From: Sitta carolinensis
Lineage: Eukaryota > Chordata > Aves > Passeriformes > Sittidae
DNA: 64,000 bases
NCBI GenBank assembly: GCA_032173965.1
Contig: CM063285.1
Location: forward strand, 21,921,660 to 21,985,659
Reading direction: 5' to 3'
Shown here: piece after piece, positions 38,484-52,311 of the stretch
Layout of the letters: each line of letters opens with the position of its first letter
How positions within the stretch are numbered: position 1 is the stretch's first letter
Position numbers and translations under genes: made by a program
Notes under the pieces: generated by a model
Told to the model about the DNA's origin: nothing
The model's database searches: none
Seen by the model: only the letters and a program-made list of their open reading frames with translations

Positions 38484-39928
38484 AAACAGGAAGCACAGTG
38501 CAGTACTTTATTTTACCTTTCTTTTAAGGGATTAACCTAAGTGAAATATCATGGGAGAGATGGAAGAGTTTCAGCTCCTTCAAAGGGTTTATTTCAAATG
38601 TGCACTTGCAATGAGGTTTAGGTACAAGGAAAACTGAACATTACCATGAGGATTGCTGTATTTGCAAAACAGCCTTAGTGTTATATTTGTTTCTTGAATT
38701 CATTAGCTAAGGTCTTTTGGCAGACAACTCTATGAGTTTTACTAGTGAGATAGTCTTACATTTTATAGTGGTGAAATGTATAACAATGACTAGATACTTA
38801 TCATTTTTACAGAAAATTGTCTTAATGAGTTATGCTATCACTTTCTTTTCAGAAAGAGTAGTTTTAAAATTCAATTTTATCTAAATGAAAGGTCATCTGA
38901 GCATACGGTTCAGATTAATTTTTCTTCCAAACAAAATACCATTAAATTTCAGTATTGCCAGGTATTCCTGTCCATGTTATTGTGAGGAAAGACACGATGT
39001 GAATATTTGGCTGTCAGCTTATCTGATACTATCTTTTCTATTAAAGAGCAGAATGCACATTGCCAACCTTTTGTTATCTAGTTTCCCGACTGCAGCACAG
39101 TGTCAGGTTCTGCCAAACTGGCTTACGTTTGTTAAGTGCTCACCACGGACTTTAGTTATCTTTTCCTGGTAGTCTGCATCCTGCCACTTAGCTGTAAATG
39201 TCACACTCTTCTTCATTCATGCTTCCCACTAAAAGTTAGTTTTATTGAAATTGTGTGCAGTAATTTGCAAGTGAGCAGGGAAGAAAAATTGCATTTATTC
39301 TAGCCATAGGTGCTGCTGAAAAGACTTCTGTAGGGGAAAAAATAAAAAAATACTGGTCTTGATGGATGTACCCTGTCTAGTGAGTGCTAAAATGGGAAGA
39401 CTCGTAAAAAATGTCCAAATATAGAAGATTTAAAAATTTATTCTGATAACCTTACAGCATAATTAGTGTAGACTAGTCTTTTTTTTTTCTGTATTTGCGT
39501 AACATGTACGTAAATTTAACTTCCATCATTTAGTTGCAGGCATTGATTTTTCAGATGTAATCTTTCCCTGTAATTAAAGAGAGGACAGAAAGAATAGAAA
39601 CGGAACAGAAGTCAGTATACAAAATGCTAAAAATTGTTACCATTTAACTGGTTGCAGGATATGCTCCTTTTAAGTATCTGATCTGCTGACAGATTGAAAC
39701 TATAGCGTAAAATACACAATCAAACCAACTCTTTGTTACTTCTGAATAATACTTCACTATAGGTCTCCAAGAGTGTTTTGCTTTTTAAGACTGCAAGTAG
39801 AATCTTGTTATATATCCACACAGAAGATATTATGTAAGATTAGAACAAAATGTTATTTTGTCCCAAAACAAGTGAAAAACAATTTTCAAAATGTTTCCAT
39901 AGAAGGGAAGAAATTCTCTGTACTCAGA

Positions 39929-39968
39929 GGGGGGAAACCCCCCCCCCCAAACCGCCCCCCCCCCCCCC
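39929..39968 (+). repeat. G6-A3-C11 and C14 homopolymer cluster
   Basis: A run of six G, three A and eleven C (39929-39948), followed after six bases by fourteen C (39955-39968). The G and C runs can fold into a hairpin, and the complementary strand offers G runs suited to quadruplex formation. Long C runs are also error-prone in assembly, so the exact lengths are uncertain. Confidence 0.8.
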
Positions 39969-40188
39969 AAAACATTGTATTGTGAAAGAAAACTGCCCTT
40001 ATATTGTTCTGAAGAATGTCAGATATCAAAGTCAATATTCAATAGCACAGCATACCTACATGTTATGTACATACATCAATGTGCTTTTGACTGTTAAAGA
40101 AGCTAGGAGTATAGGATGCAAATGTTGGAAAAGATGTGTATATAGCTGCACACTAGTGTACTCTAGATATTTATTGGTAGGAAATCAA

Positions 40189-40225
40189 GTAGCCACCTAT
40201 TACTCTCCCGTAGCTACCTATTACT
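40189..40225 (+). repeat. 21-bp tandem duplication
   Basis: GTAGCCACCTATTACT at 40189 recurs as GTAGCTACCTATTACT at 40210 with one mismatch, giving a head-to-tail duplication with a 21-bp period. Confidence 0.75.
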
Positions 40226-42059
40226 AAGTATTTGTTATGTTTTAAAATTTGGTCAACATTTTTTCTTGTGTCTGGTGTTTTAATGGTGGAGTTTTTTTTA
40301 ATATCTGTTGAGGATTTTCTTTTATTTTTTCTCTCCAAACCTAAGCTATCTTCTCTTTCAAACTAATCAGACCCAAGGCTCAGTCTTTTTCTTTTTCCTG
40401 CCAAGTGCAGACATGAGATTTTTGCTTTGTTTTAGTATTTCTCTGTTGAAGATGAGGGTGCTTCTAGGAGTTGCAATTTCAGTAAATGCCTTCTTCAGTG
40501 GTGCATTGTTAATGTCATTTGTACAGTACTCCGTGTTAAATTTCACCTCATTGATTATCATAATACAGAATTGCCTCAGAAGTTTAGTTCTGCCCCAGTG
40601 GAAAATACCAAAGATTCCATTCCTGAAAGCTGTTTTTGCTTCACTGACAGATGACTTTGCCAGATCAAATGGGATGATGGGAAGAACACAAGATCAGAAC
40701 TGTTCATTTATCTGTCCATCATATATAGCCGAGAGATTTTTGCTTTTCAGATAACTTTACCACAAGTCAAATCTTGTTATGTGTGTCTTTTTTGTGATTA
40801 CCTTAAACTCAAGGATCATGAGATTACTGTGAATCTTTACTGTCATTTCCTGTGCCATTCAGAAAAATAATGTTTATTTCTGTCAAGGCATCTGAACCAA
40901 CTGAAACCAGATGTTAAGGATTTGTCCTGTCTTTTCAATTCAAAATTTATATAGGTTTTTTAGGGTATTTTGTAGATCCAAAGGAGAAAGTATGTTGATC
41001 ATAACATGCAGAATTACTCCAGCTGGTACCAAACTGGGTCTGAAGTGGCACAACCATATTTTGGTGGCAACAGCTTTTGTCGCCAGCTGTAGAATGCTCA
41101 CTGACTATCTGGTTGTCACAAATACCTTAAAAAGTTTTTGGGTGAAGCTTGGTTCTGCAAAGCATCAGGCATCAAGGACAGCCAAAAGAAGCCAGATCCA
41201 AGAAGCCATCGGCTGTGTTGTTAATGTCTTTGTACTGACCTCTCGCTAAGCAGTGAGAAGGAAAATGTTCAGTCAGTTTGTGTGTGTCAGTTAGAGTATC
41301 TTATGAAAACTGCCTTGTGTGACTGCTGGGATGCATTTTCTACATTTGTTAAACATCAAAATGTTTTACAGCAAGAAGTTTACTTATAAGGTATGGACAG
41401 TAAAGAGCAGGTTTTCTGAAAGCACTGCAAAGTGTATATTTGGCCTTAATATAAAAAAAAAAATTGTGTAAACTTTATCCTCCGAAAGAGATAAAAGTTC
41501 GATGTGGTCTTCATCAATGAAGCTTATTAGAGCTGTCTGTTATTTTGATTGCCCATGCCAGATAGGTATTATATACAGCTTTCTTGAAATGGAGATAATT
41601 TGATGTTCCAGAACTTGATAATGTTGCTGTTTTCTTTGTGTAAGAAACTACTTAACTTTAGTTGGCTGCTACTTTGGATAAACTTGTATAAGAGTGATTT
41701 TGTTTTCACATTGTCTCTTTTCCAGATACCATGTCTTTTGTCCTGCCTCCAAGGAGAGTGTTTACTCTTCCGTGGGATCTGTAGAGCAATGACAGTTGTT
41801 TCTCTTACCTTTATTCCTGGGGATTTGAGTTCTGTAACCATAAAATGAGTATTTTCAATTGGTAATTCTCTTATTGTAACCATCTCATCAAACATTTATA
41901 CTTTTGACTGCCTACTACAATTCTGTACATTTCCTTGCTTTCTATTATCTTAAGATAGCGAAGTGTGTATTTGAAACTCACTTTTTCTGGAGCGTGGAAT
42001 ACAGTCTCATTCTTGATGAACTACAAAAAATTAGAGGAGTGATGATTAATGATTAATAA

Positions 42060-42300
42060 AGTTCATGATTATTGCTACACTGTAAATGCCTTCCCAGCTC
42101 CAGTATGCCTTATTCCGTAATGGTGTGTTATGTCCGGTTTGATCTGTCCTGTTATCAATTTCTGTTTTCTTTGCCTTTTGTCAGCAGGACATTTTATGTA
42201 TAGTGAATTCCTCAGGTCCCTCATTGTACCTTGAAAAATCATTTGCCTGAATCCCTTCTGAACCTGTTCCAACCTGTCAGTATTCTGTTGAGAGCATGTA
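42060..42300 (-). mobile_element. Possible ancient CR1 LINE fragment, antisense
   Basis: The minus strand translates with a fragment reading LEQVQKGFRQMIFQG or close to it, which resembles the LERVQRRATKMI block of the CR1 ORF2 C terminus, and the DNA around CTTCTGAACCTGTTCCAACC looks like the reverse of that block. Similarity is weak and the boundaries are guesses. If real, it is much older than the other CR1 copies in this intron. Confidence 0.4.
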
Positions 42301-43480
42301 TGAAATCTGAACTAACTGTTCTATTAATGGCCTACTAAGTTTGTTTGCCAGGTGAAATATCTACTGTTTTCTTACACTATAAATCTGTTAAAATAGCTTA
42401 CACTTCTGGGGCCACAGTGTTGCCCTGAAAATCATGTTTGCCTGGTTATTCACCATTCTGCTAATTTCATGTCATATTGGTAAGTGGGTCATTAGCAATT
42501 TCTCTTGTTTCTGTCCAGCTGCATCCCCAGTGAACCCTGGCCTTTTTCCCAGCTCTCTCCCTTGTTGTTTTCCATTGCTTGCCAACTTGATAAGATACCA
42601 AGCGGGTTCTGTTTGATCCACATGCCTAATATTTCTCTGATGAGGTAGACAGAGGTATGAACATTGAAAAGGTGGCCTCTCAGTTGTCAGTCAAGGCATG
42701 CTCTGCTGCTTGGGTGCTGTTGAACTGAACTGTTGATTTTGAAGCTGTATGTCCTGCAGTCCTTTTGGGGAGTTTCTGTTTTCTGGGATACATCTCCTTC
42801 CCATAATGTGATCTACATTCTTCACAGGTACATGCACCTGTGTGCCCCTGTTCTGAATGTATGAGTTTTCTAAAATGCACCTGAGTTAGCTGTTAACTCT
42901 TGGTTTGGGCAGTTGTGGTTTCAATTTAGCAAGAATTTCAGGTCATTCTGCATTTAGAACTCATCTCTCTCTTTGTATACAGTTACCATAGCCACATCAG
43001 CTAAATGCTGATTTTTTCATGAATGTTCCTCTATATTTTTCTGGTTGAAAAATAGATGTATAGCTTTAAGCTAAGAGATAACTTGTAAGAAAATAGATGC
43101 AGATGAATGATAATTCTTTGTACTTAATTGTGCCTTTTTTTGTCAAAAGGCCATTTTAATCAATTTAACATGAATGATTTTAACTAATGGTAGCAATATG
43201 ATGATAACTGCTTCAGTTGTGTATGGAAGAAACACGTAGTTTCTGACATAAGTGTGATATAGCTTCCAAATTAAAGACCAAGTTAGTTCACCCCTCTTTT
43301 ATTACGCTAGAGATTTAGAAGTATTAGAGTAATTATTTTTATCTTTGAGTGTAAACTTTTTCTGATAAGTTGACTCCAGCTGGTATCATGTCTTTCTCTA
43401 AAAGTCCACTTATCTTCATTACTTTGCTAGTAATTTTAAGCTCTCTGTATCTTGCTGTGCACTATGATTTCAATCCTAAT

Positions 43481-43527
43481 TTTTTATTATTAATATTATT
43501 ACTACAAGTATTGTTATTATTATTGAA
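43481..43527 (+). repeat. ATT trinucleotide-rich repeat
   Basis: Imperfect ATT/TTA microsatellite interrupted by a short non-repeat segment, within intron 1. Confidence 0.65.
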
Positions 43528-45421
43528 GGATGTTATCAGTTAAATACTCTTACAGAATTTTATTGCATGGTAGGAATTGCAGTGATACTGTCACAAAATT
43601 TTACTCTCTGGTTTGATGTATTTTAAACTCTTATAGAGGATTGGTCTCCGCATTTGTATTTGTGGTATTGGTTTATGAAAATTGAGTGGTAATGCTAACC
43701 TGTTTTTCAAGAAATAGGTCTAAAGCCAAGTAAGAAAAGTCAGCTTCAAACTGAAAGACAGAAAAAGTTTTCAGTAGGAACAGTGAAAGAAATGTGCTCT
43801 TTTCAAAATGGTTCTTGATAAGTTGCAGGAAGGTTCATGCAATAACGTTGGTGTGCCAGCAGGGATCTGAATTTAGTAGCTCAACCAGTTGCATATTTCT
43901 GCTAACAGAACTTCAAAGTGAAATATTTTTATTGTATTGCTAAGTTCTGTGTTGTTAAAACAGTGAACTTCTGTGTAGTCCATGAAAATTTTGTTTGAAT
44001 ATATGGTTGAATTTTAATTTTGGACACTGTTGTACAGAGAAACTGAAAGTAACATGGAAAAGAAAATAAAAGATATAATGTTCATAAGCTAGGTTATCAT
44101 GTTTGATAATTTCTCCTTTTACTCTCTCATTGTTTACGTTTTGCAATTTAAATAAAATTCCTATAAGATAGACTTACCAAAAATAGTGACTGATTTTAGT
44201 TCTATTTCTGAAACACAGAGAATGGGAAAAATCCATTTTACCAAATGGAAAACAATGTAATCGTTAGAAGAAATGTTATTTTCATACTCCCATGCTGGAG
44301 CTAACATTATTCGATTCAAAACTTGAAAAAATCGTATTTGTTGATGTAGTGATGTTAGGCAAACGCTGTTGGCATTGTGGCAGACGAAGCTTTGCTGAGC
44401 CTGGGGGCTACAGGTGCTCTTGAAAGCGCAGCAGTGTCTCAGAAATGCCCTGGAGCAGCTCTCTGGGGTGGGGAGTGAGATGCTGGGCAGCGCTGGGCCC
44501 TGCCGGGTGGGGGACGGGCTGGTTGTCTCCATCAGCTCACCAATAGCTGGCACTGCTCTTTGTGCAGCACAGGCTGGGGAATCAGCAATGGCTGTTGCAT
44601 TTTGCCTTTCAGGTTTTTTGCTAGTACTGAAAGATCCTCCCGGAGTTAGCAGAGTTAGCCTTATTTCCTTGAGGATGTTTGTCTTATTTTATCAAGATAA
44701 CTTATTTTAGAGTAAATCCAGTGAGATACCCACTTGAGATATCACAGATTTCTAAAAATAAATGGGGTCAGTTAAGTCACTCAGGCATAGGACTGGGAAT
44801 AGAAGTATTTGTTTCAGTAACTCAGAAGCTTTTTGGTGTTTTCTTCCAAATGGACTGAACTGTTCCAGGTGGAGTAGTACTGATACGTGTTTTTAAGTTT
44901 TTCTTTTAATGTCCTAAAATCCATACTCCATAGATCTTTAATTTACTGTATTTTCTCAAGATTTATAGGAACCTTGCAATCCTTTCTATGCAGTCTTGAG
45001 CTCAAAGGTTCTAGCTCTCTTTCTCTAAGTCACAGAAGTGTGAAGTACCCTTTGTCAAAGCCAAACAAGCATTCAGGGAAAAATTCCAACCCCCAAATCC
45101 CTCCTGCCAATTTCAGCTCTGATGCCTTAAGTTGCTCCAGAATGCTTTCCTGTCCTGACAGATGTTCCTTCCATGTTTTATGAAAACAAATTAAGTCATT
45201 TTAGTACATGAAGATGTCTTCTGTTCTCAACCTTTGTGTTAGGTCATTTACTGCTCTCTGAAGTGTCCCCTGTGCATTCATGATGTTCTAACACATTTGT
45301 CAAAGTTAAAAGCTTTTGGGATGCCACAAAAACAATTTTTCAGTATATTCACAACCCAAAGCTACGCTTTACGCTTCTTACTTTTTTTTCTGCCCTGAAG
45401 TCCTGTAGTACAGGATTTTTC

Positions 45422-45453
45422 TTTTTTTTTTTTTTTTTTCTTTTTTTTTTTTT
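45422..45453. repeat. Interrupted poly-T tract (T18-C-T13)
   Basis: Thirty-one T bases with a single C at 45440. No recognisable retroposon body adjoins it. Confidence 0.85.
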
Positions 45454-48400
45454 CCCATTATGTCTTGTAGATTACATGGCAATTATCTGTCTATCCTTAT
45501 TCTGCCTTATATCTTTCTTAGGTATTTGTTAGTTCTAAGATTAATACGTCAGTCCTTCACTTGAAAATGAATGCGACATTTCTATAAGATTCTGGGGATG
45601 TATTTCTACTGATTGTATTTAAAAGCTGACTATCTTTAAATATTATTCTTTTTTTTCCTGTTCAGGGATAGAAAAAAAAAATACTTTCAGAACTATTGTA
45701 AGAATAAGTTATAAATCATAAGTGTCACTGATTTTCACAGTAGTGAAGGTGCTTCTAGTTGGCACTTTTATAGATTAATTTTTATATGTAATTTGGCTGA
45801 ATTGTCTGGTATTTCTGCCAGTAATAGTCATGTTATGATAACTTTTTTTTTCTTTTTGGGATCCAAGTTTTTGGGGAATATCTAATAACTGAATAGCTTA
45901 ATACAATTTTCACAAGAGGGCTGTGATATTACAGCTCTCTAATAACTGAAGCAGTATTCATGCTACCAATCCACAACCTGAACCCTTGTCTTCCTAAAAG
46001 AGCTTCAAACAGATCAGTTTTTATAAAACAACACTTTGTGGATATTTGTGAACAGAAAATGTAAAGCATTCCTTCCCAAACCTAGGAAGTGACCCAGGAT
46101 CATTCACCTGAAACCTTATCTGTCCCAAAAATATACTGTATTATTTGCGCACTCTCATATTCAAAGACCAATGCCTTAAAGAGCTCTGCTTTAGAGCACT
46201 GGCTCAGCAAATCCTTCTGTTTCGTTCTTTATTAGGAATTCTTTTTTGCTGTTACTCTCATATTAACTTGGGGAAACACTTAAATTTGTATACTGACACA
46301 ATTTGTATGTTAGAAATGTGGACATCGAGGATTATGATTTACAGACCAGAATTCTTATGAGAAGAGGTAGTGGGCAGAAGAAAGCATATGTTTTTATGCT
46401 TGGCTTTTTTTTTAATTCCCACAAGTGTAACACAAGTCTCTCAAATACTTACAGGAGTATGCCTTTTGATAATATAGGATTTGTCTCCAGCACCATGTCC
46501 AAGAGTTAAATGAAAATGGTTTTTAAATATAGTAATAATATATATGGTCTACTTAAGGGGTAAGTAATACAGTAACATGTTTTCTGACTGCTCTTTACTT
46601 GGTCAAGTGCTCTTTGGTTTTCTACATATTCATGTATATTTTGGAATTGTTTCCTTTGAAAGCCTAAAGAAGATCACCTATGAGTTAAAAAACCTACTAC
46701 AATTCTCCATTTCTAAAATGTTAATAGTCAAGGAAATTTAAATATTAGACCCTTAATGCCATAGGCTAAACAGCAGTCCTCTGAAAACGTTAATATTTAA
46801 TTTGGCATATTTGCTTTGAATGTTAGCTATATTAAATATTTGTATTTTCTCTGAGCTTGAAAGAAGCTTAGTATTTTCAGCATCTTGTGTAATTCCTATT
46901 TCCAGAGATATATTAAGAGGTTATTTAAGGTCACCACTGTGTTGCTGTCAAAAGACACAGCCCTCATGGCCAGCAGACCATGCTAGCCCAGTGTGAGCTG
47001 GCTAGAAACATCATGTTTGGCTCACGTTCTTTGTTTCAGCTGCTGAATTGTACTGAAAGACATCTGAAAATACTCTGAAACTAATTTAGGCAATAACATC
47101 TTTGTTAATCAAGAAACAAATCCATTAAAAAAAATTAAATCCTTAGTATCTGTCTTCTTTGTATTCTTGCAAACAGCAGCTGCAATTAAGGCTGTCCTAG
47201 TTGAAAAGGGAGAAGCAGTGTCTGCGAGTGGGATGGCAAATGGACCCTGGTACGTTGTTCCTGCTAACATATGGGCTGCTATTAGGAAGGAGCACAAGAA
47301 ATCTGGTGGTGAGCAGTACATAAGGAGCTGCAGTAGCTTAATGATGGCAAGAAGAGAAGAATAATTGACATGGAGAACAAGTTGGGATATGTTGTTCGAA
47401 TTGGCCCTTTGGACTTTCAGTCTGACATGCAAGCTAAAATGCTCTATAAAATGAGGCGCAGCATGAGACTGACTTTATGGAAATAGAAAGCCTAACCAAA
47501 GTATAGTTGTTTGCTTTCTTTTCAGATTTTGAAATTCTTGAACCTTCACATAGCTACCATTTTACACCACAGAATGGTCTGTATTTAAATTCATGATGTT
47601 TCTCACTATAGGATTGATTTTATCTTATTTTGCTTGTGATGCATCAGCCCGATAATCAGCAGCAAACAAGTAGCAAAGTGTAAGGCCTTGTGTAAATCCC
47701 ACTATATATATGCACAACTTAACCTAATCAATTTGTGGCAGCCTGGGGGTGAAATAGTGATTGCAACCTCACACATTTGGGAATAAATACTGTCTTGCAA
47801 ATAAATTATAGGGACAGGAAAAAGCTGAAGTTGTATATTTTTTTTTATTGTCCTCTCCCCTACCTCCTTCACTTAAGTTCTGTGGATGACGCTTGCATTA
47901 CCACTGTGCCAAAAACTAGGAAATGAGTAAGTTTGGACTCGGTGCCATAATTCTCTTCAGAAGGGGTGGAGATTCTGCTGGCTTGCAGCAGAGTACTTGC
48001 AAAAGGCTAATACTCTTTACTGGTTAGAAACAAGAATTTAAAAAAGGTTTCAGCAGTTATGCTGAATAGGGCTTTTCAAGAGCAAGCAAATAAATGTAAA
48101 GATGAAATGAGGTTTCATTGTATACATCAAGAGGCAAAATACTACAAAGTTCTGTCTCGAGTATTCTCGTGGCTAAAATTGCTCAGAATATTAAGCTGTA
48201 TAAGAATCAGATGTGTCAAATATTAAATTCCACTTAATAACTTGATATTAGGCATTGGACAACATCAGTACTTTTCCACTGTACATTTACTGTCACCTCA
48301 CTAACTCTGAGGAGAATTTTTCACTTTCTCTTTTACTTGCTGTGTCCAAAAATTAATCAGCAGCTGTACAGAGTTTCCATGGGAAAATAAGCCCCAACCA

Positions 48401-49461
48401 CTTAAATTACAAATGCCGGGGGAGGGAGAGGGAGGAAACAGTATTCAGAGACAAGCAAGGAAAATAGTTGTGATGCATGAGAGTCATCATTTCTATTTTA
48501 AAAGATTACATGAATTGGATACAGAGTTAAGGAATCAGGCTTCAACTCTACCGTTATTGACTAAAATTTGTACTCTGTTAAGAAAAAAATGTGGTAGAAG
48601 ACTAACTACTGAATCTCTTGAATATGAGGACAGAAATGTAGAATTACCTTGGTCCAATACCCAGAACTCACTGTATTAAGCACTGGATCACTGCCAAAAA
48701 AAGCAGCTTTAAGAGCTATTTAGTCTTCTTCCTTTTCTGTCTCTTTCACAGAGCCAAGTCTCAGAATGATGTGCTGAAATATGAGATGGAATGACTTAAG
48801 TGGGGTTCCTGACAAAAATGATGGAATCAGGAAGCTGCAGCTGATAATGGAAATCACTTCTGAAACCTATAATAGGGGTTTATTTCTATACAGTTTAATA
48901 ATTCTTCGTGTTTAAATATAAGATGATACGAATGGAGCAATATTTATTTCATGTGGTATGACAAACTTGATCCTGAATGCCAGGTAATCCCTTAGATATG
49001 CACTTGCCTTTCTGTACCATTTGGCTTTCTGTATAAACCTTTGGTTGCATTTAATGATTATTCAGTATTTTCTGTTTTTGAGGTACTACGTTAGCCTACT
49101 TGGGATTTTATATCTGTGAGAAAATGCACTACATTATTTTCATTTCCCATAGAGGAAGAAAAGGTACAGAAGGGGAGGATTTCCACATATATAAGTGCTG
49201 CTTTATTGTAATGTTATTGTAACATGCTTATTATGTTCTAATGCCAAGTTATAAAGAAAGTGTTGCTGTGGCCTATTATTGTCAAAGCACAACAAAATTA
49301 CTAGGGGAGTTCAATCCCCTATTTACTGAGTTCTTTATCCACTTCTGCTCCACAGTAACAACCTGTAACACTAGAAGAAAGATGTTATGGTTGTGGAATT
49401 TCTTGAAGACTGCTATTGTCAAAGCCAGATAGCTTATCTAAGTAGTTATTCCTTTTTTAAA

Positions 49462-49463
<2 letters not shown>

Positions 49464-49504
<41 letters not shown>
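49464..49504. repeat. Poly-T tract, 41 bases
   Basis: The longest homopolymer in the window. It is followed at once by a GC-richer segment (about 49505-49700) unlike the surrounding AT-rich DNA, the arrangement expected if a polyadenylated RNA had been reverse-transcribed and inserted on the minus strand. I do not recognise the adjoining sequence and see no clear target-site duplication. Confidence 0.85.
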
Positions 49505-49507
<3 letters not shown>

Positions 49508-52311
49508 ACACTCCCTCTCCCCAGATGCCTGCTGCTGCTGGTTCCCCCTCAGGGCTGCTGTGCAGTGCTTGTGTTTTGCTGGCATTGGTCATGCTTGTGC
49601 TGTCCTTGTACTGGGTTTCTTTCAGGGGGAACCATTCATATCTGGTTTGCCTGGGTGTTTGTGGAAGAAGAAAGCACCAGGGAAATATGCTTACAAAGGT
49701 GTAAGACCAGGGAACTAATACTCTCCTGAATATATTAGATATATAGAGTATATACAAATCTTACCAGAAACAGTAAGATTTTACTTAATTTTAAAACTTA
49801 GTGTCACTGAAAGGCTGGGTTGTTAAATTGAAGTTGAGATCAAATCTGATTTGTCCCATGCCAGCAGTAGTCTATATATGTATAAATGTTTTATTAATTT
49901 TGTTCTTCATCTTTGAAAGAGATTTTATTCTCTGAAATCCTTACAATTCAATAACATCTTAATTTCACTGAATGGCTTGGAAGTTACATTTTTTCTTTTC
50001 TAAAGTCTGGAGATTGGAAAAGCATACAAAAGATTTTACCTCTATCTTTTTAGCTACTTAAACTAATCTTTCGGCTCATGCCATGCATTATCTATTAGTT
50101 TCTTATTCACTTGGTTTGGTGCTGATAATCTGTTTTCTTGGTGTTTGAATGAAAATGTCGAAGACTTGAATCTTTGGGGAGGCCTTGTAGTAGCTGCTGT
50201 GTCTGTCTCAGCCCTAACAGCTATTTCGTGTAGGTGGCACACTCAGGCTGACAACTTTCTTTCCAATAAGGATTTTTATCCATTCATCTATATGTGGCTT
50301 ATTTTTGAAGTTATAAATTTCCCCATTCTCTAAGTAACTGAAATAATTAAAATCTGTTGTTAATTTCATAACAAATTATAATTTTTTCTTTCCAGTCTTA
50401 TATCTTTATGAGTTTTCAATATTTAAAAAAATATTTCACTTTAAGAGTGATAATTTTACTTCATGGAGTCTATTTTTTTTTCTATTTTATGAAAGCTTAG
50501 CTATATAATTAATTGTGTAGATCTCGACCCTAAGGCTATTCAGGATAATGGAGTTTCAAAGTAAAATTAAGGTGAATATTATAGCATCATAGTGGTCACA
50601 CTGGCCTAACTGGGATAATTATGACTCTTGCGATATTACAGATCTGAATTTGCCTCCTGGTCTATTTTTCTAGCCTCTTTAATAAAGCCAGCTATAGCAG
50701 AAATCAGCGTTTGCAGTTGTCTGGGGACAACAAAAAACCCTCATGACCTGTCAGCCTTCTTTTCCTATGTCAGAAATCACAGTCAGTTACCACTAAATTG
50801 AAGTTCAGCTAATATTCCTGCAATGGTTTCTACTAGGGGTGACGAGCAACTTTCCCAGGAAGATGGAAAATGGTTTTCTCCACTCCCTCTGCTATTCAGC
50901 AGCTGAAGGAGTAGCAAGGCCCAGGAAATTATGGTTTTCTTGCATGTGGTTTCATGTAAAGCGGGGGTCAGCATTTGCTGTGGTAACAAACAAAGCTGTG
51001 ATTGCCCTATATTTTTGGCACTCATGGGTCTTCCCCAAGTCACTGGTTTCTTGCTATGGCTTTCCTTTCAAAGTTGTTAATAACTGCTCTGAAGAAAGCC
51101 TCATGTTGCACTTTATTTTTTATTAATCTTCTAAATGATTCTGCATACTAAAACTTGAAATAGTAAAAAATTATAATAAAAATATCAATAGTAGCATGGA
51201 TAAGTGGGTCCCATTGAGAGTCTTTCTCTGTAGGTTTGTTTTGCCAATAGCTGGCCCGAGGGAGTTATGAGTGGTGAAGGAAGTTGTCTGTGTAGCTGCT
51301 TGTTCTGCCAACAGTGGGCAAAACACCTTCACTGTTTGCTGAGCAGTGTCCTTTGCATTCAGTGGTTAACTCGTTATATGAGGAATGGATTTTACCAGCT
51401 ATAAAGCATTTGTGTTGTTGATGATGATCTTGTATAAAAAAAGATAATAGTTACTGAAAGTCAGGAAGCTTGCCAGGTTGAGCAGCTTAACCAAGAACAA
51501 AACTTTTCACAGAGTAGCTGTTGCAATATTGAAGACCATGTCCTCAAAACACCATGCAGTAAGTTTAGGAGTGAAGCTTGTCCTTTTACATAAGATTGCA
51601 ACTTCTGTCAGAATTGTCTTTGCTTTTTCTGAAGGTTTTTTTTTTTTTTATTGTACTAATATTCAAGAAATGAAAATTGTCTCTAAAACACAAAACAGAA
51701 GGAAAATGGAATTGAAAAAAATCACTATTTTGAAATTAAGAAATAAAGTAAAAATTTGAATTAGCTCAGAATAAATGGCTATCTGTAAATTGAGATTTAT
51801 CTGTGCCATGAAGAAGCATATTTATAAAATTAGCGTCCCCTTTCAAAACGATCAAGTTTTGCAAGTGTCTTTTTGGTAAGTGAAGATTCTACTCATATGA
51901 AGGGTGTCACGATTGTTCCATTTTCCTTATGAGTATTGCTCTGTTAGAGGTGTTTCCTGCTTTGAAAAAATCACAACATGCCCCAGTGCTGCATGCCACT
52001 CACCCCATAGTCCACCTGCACTGTGCTGTGGTTGCCATGCTCCTGGAAGGTCTGTCTGGAAGCAGTTCACTCTATAGGATGGTGGATGGATTTCCAGCAA
52101 TTGTTTCTCTTCTCCTACCTTTGTCTCTACAGCTATTTTTATGTCCACAATCAGGTCCTACCTGGTTATTTTTCTGTCCTAGTTGAGTCAGTTTGGTAGT
52201 AACTTGCTGGAAAATAGTGTGGAGTGGCTGTAGTGAAATGCTGCACACCTCAGATGGAGCTTCATAAGTGTAACTTGGGAGCAGCAGTAGGGAGTTAGTT
52301 CCCTGTTGTAT

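Larger units (their letters stand above)
33366..42059 (+). other. TLL1 intron 1, third AT-rich part
   Basis: Intronic DNA without recognisable exons. A T/G-rich low-complexity stretch covers about 33425-33545, directly beside the GC-rich island. Small repeats at 38420-38483, 39929-39968 and 40189-40225 are listed separately. Open frames of up to about 150 codons (for example 40308-40754 on the + strand) have no domain I recognise. Confidence 0.65.

Noticed and set aside
40308..40754. 148-codon + strand frame in intron 1
   Set aside because: Phe/Ser/Leu-rich translation of T-rich DNA with no recognisable family.
47109..47432. 107-codon minus-strand frame with an overlapping plus-strand frame
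   Set aside because: Composition looks somewhat protein-like on both strands, but neither matches a family I know and no acceptor or donor frames it. Weak candidate only for a decayed retrocopy.
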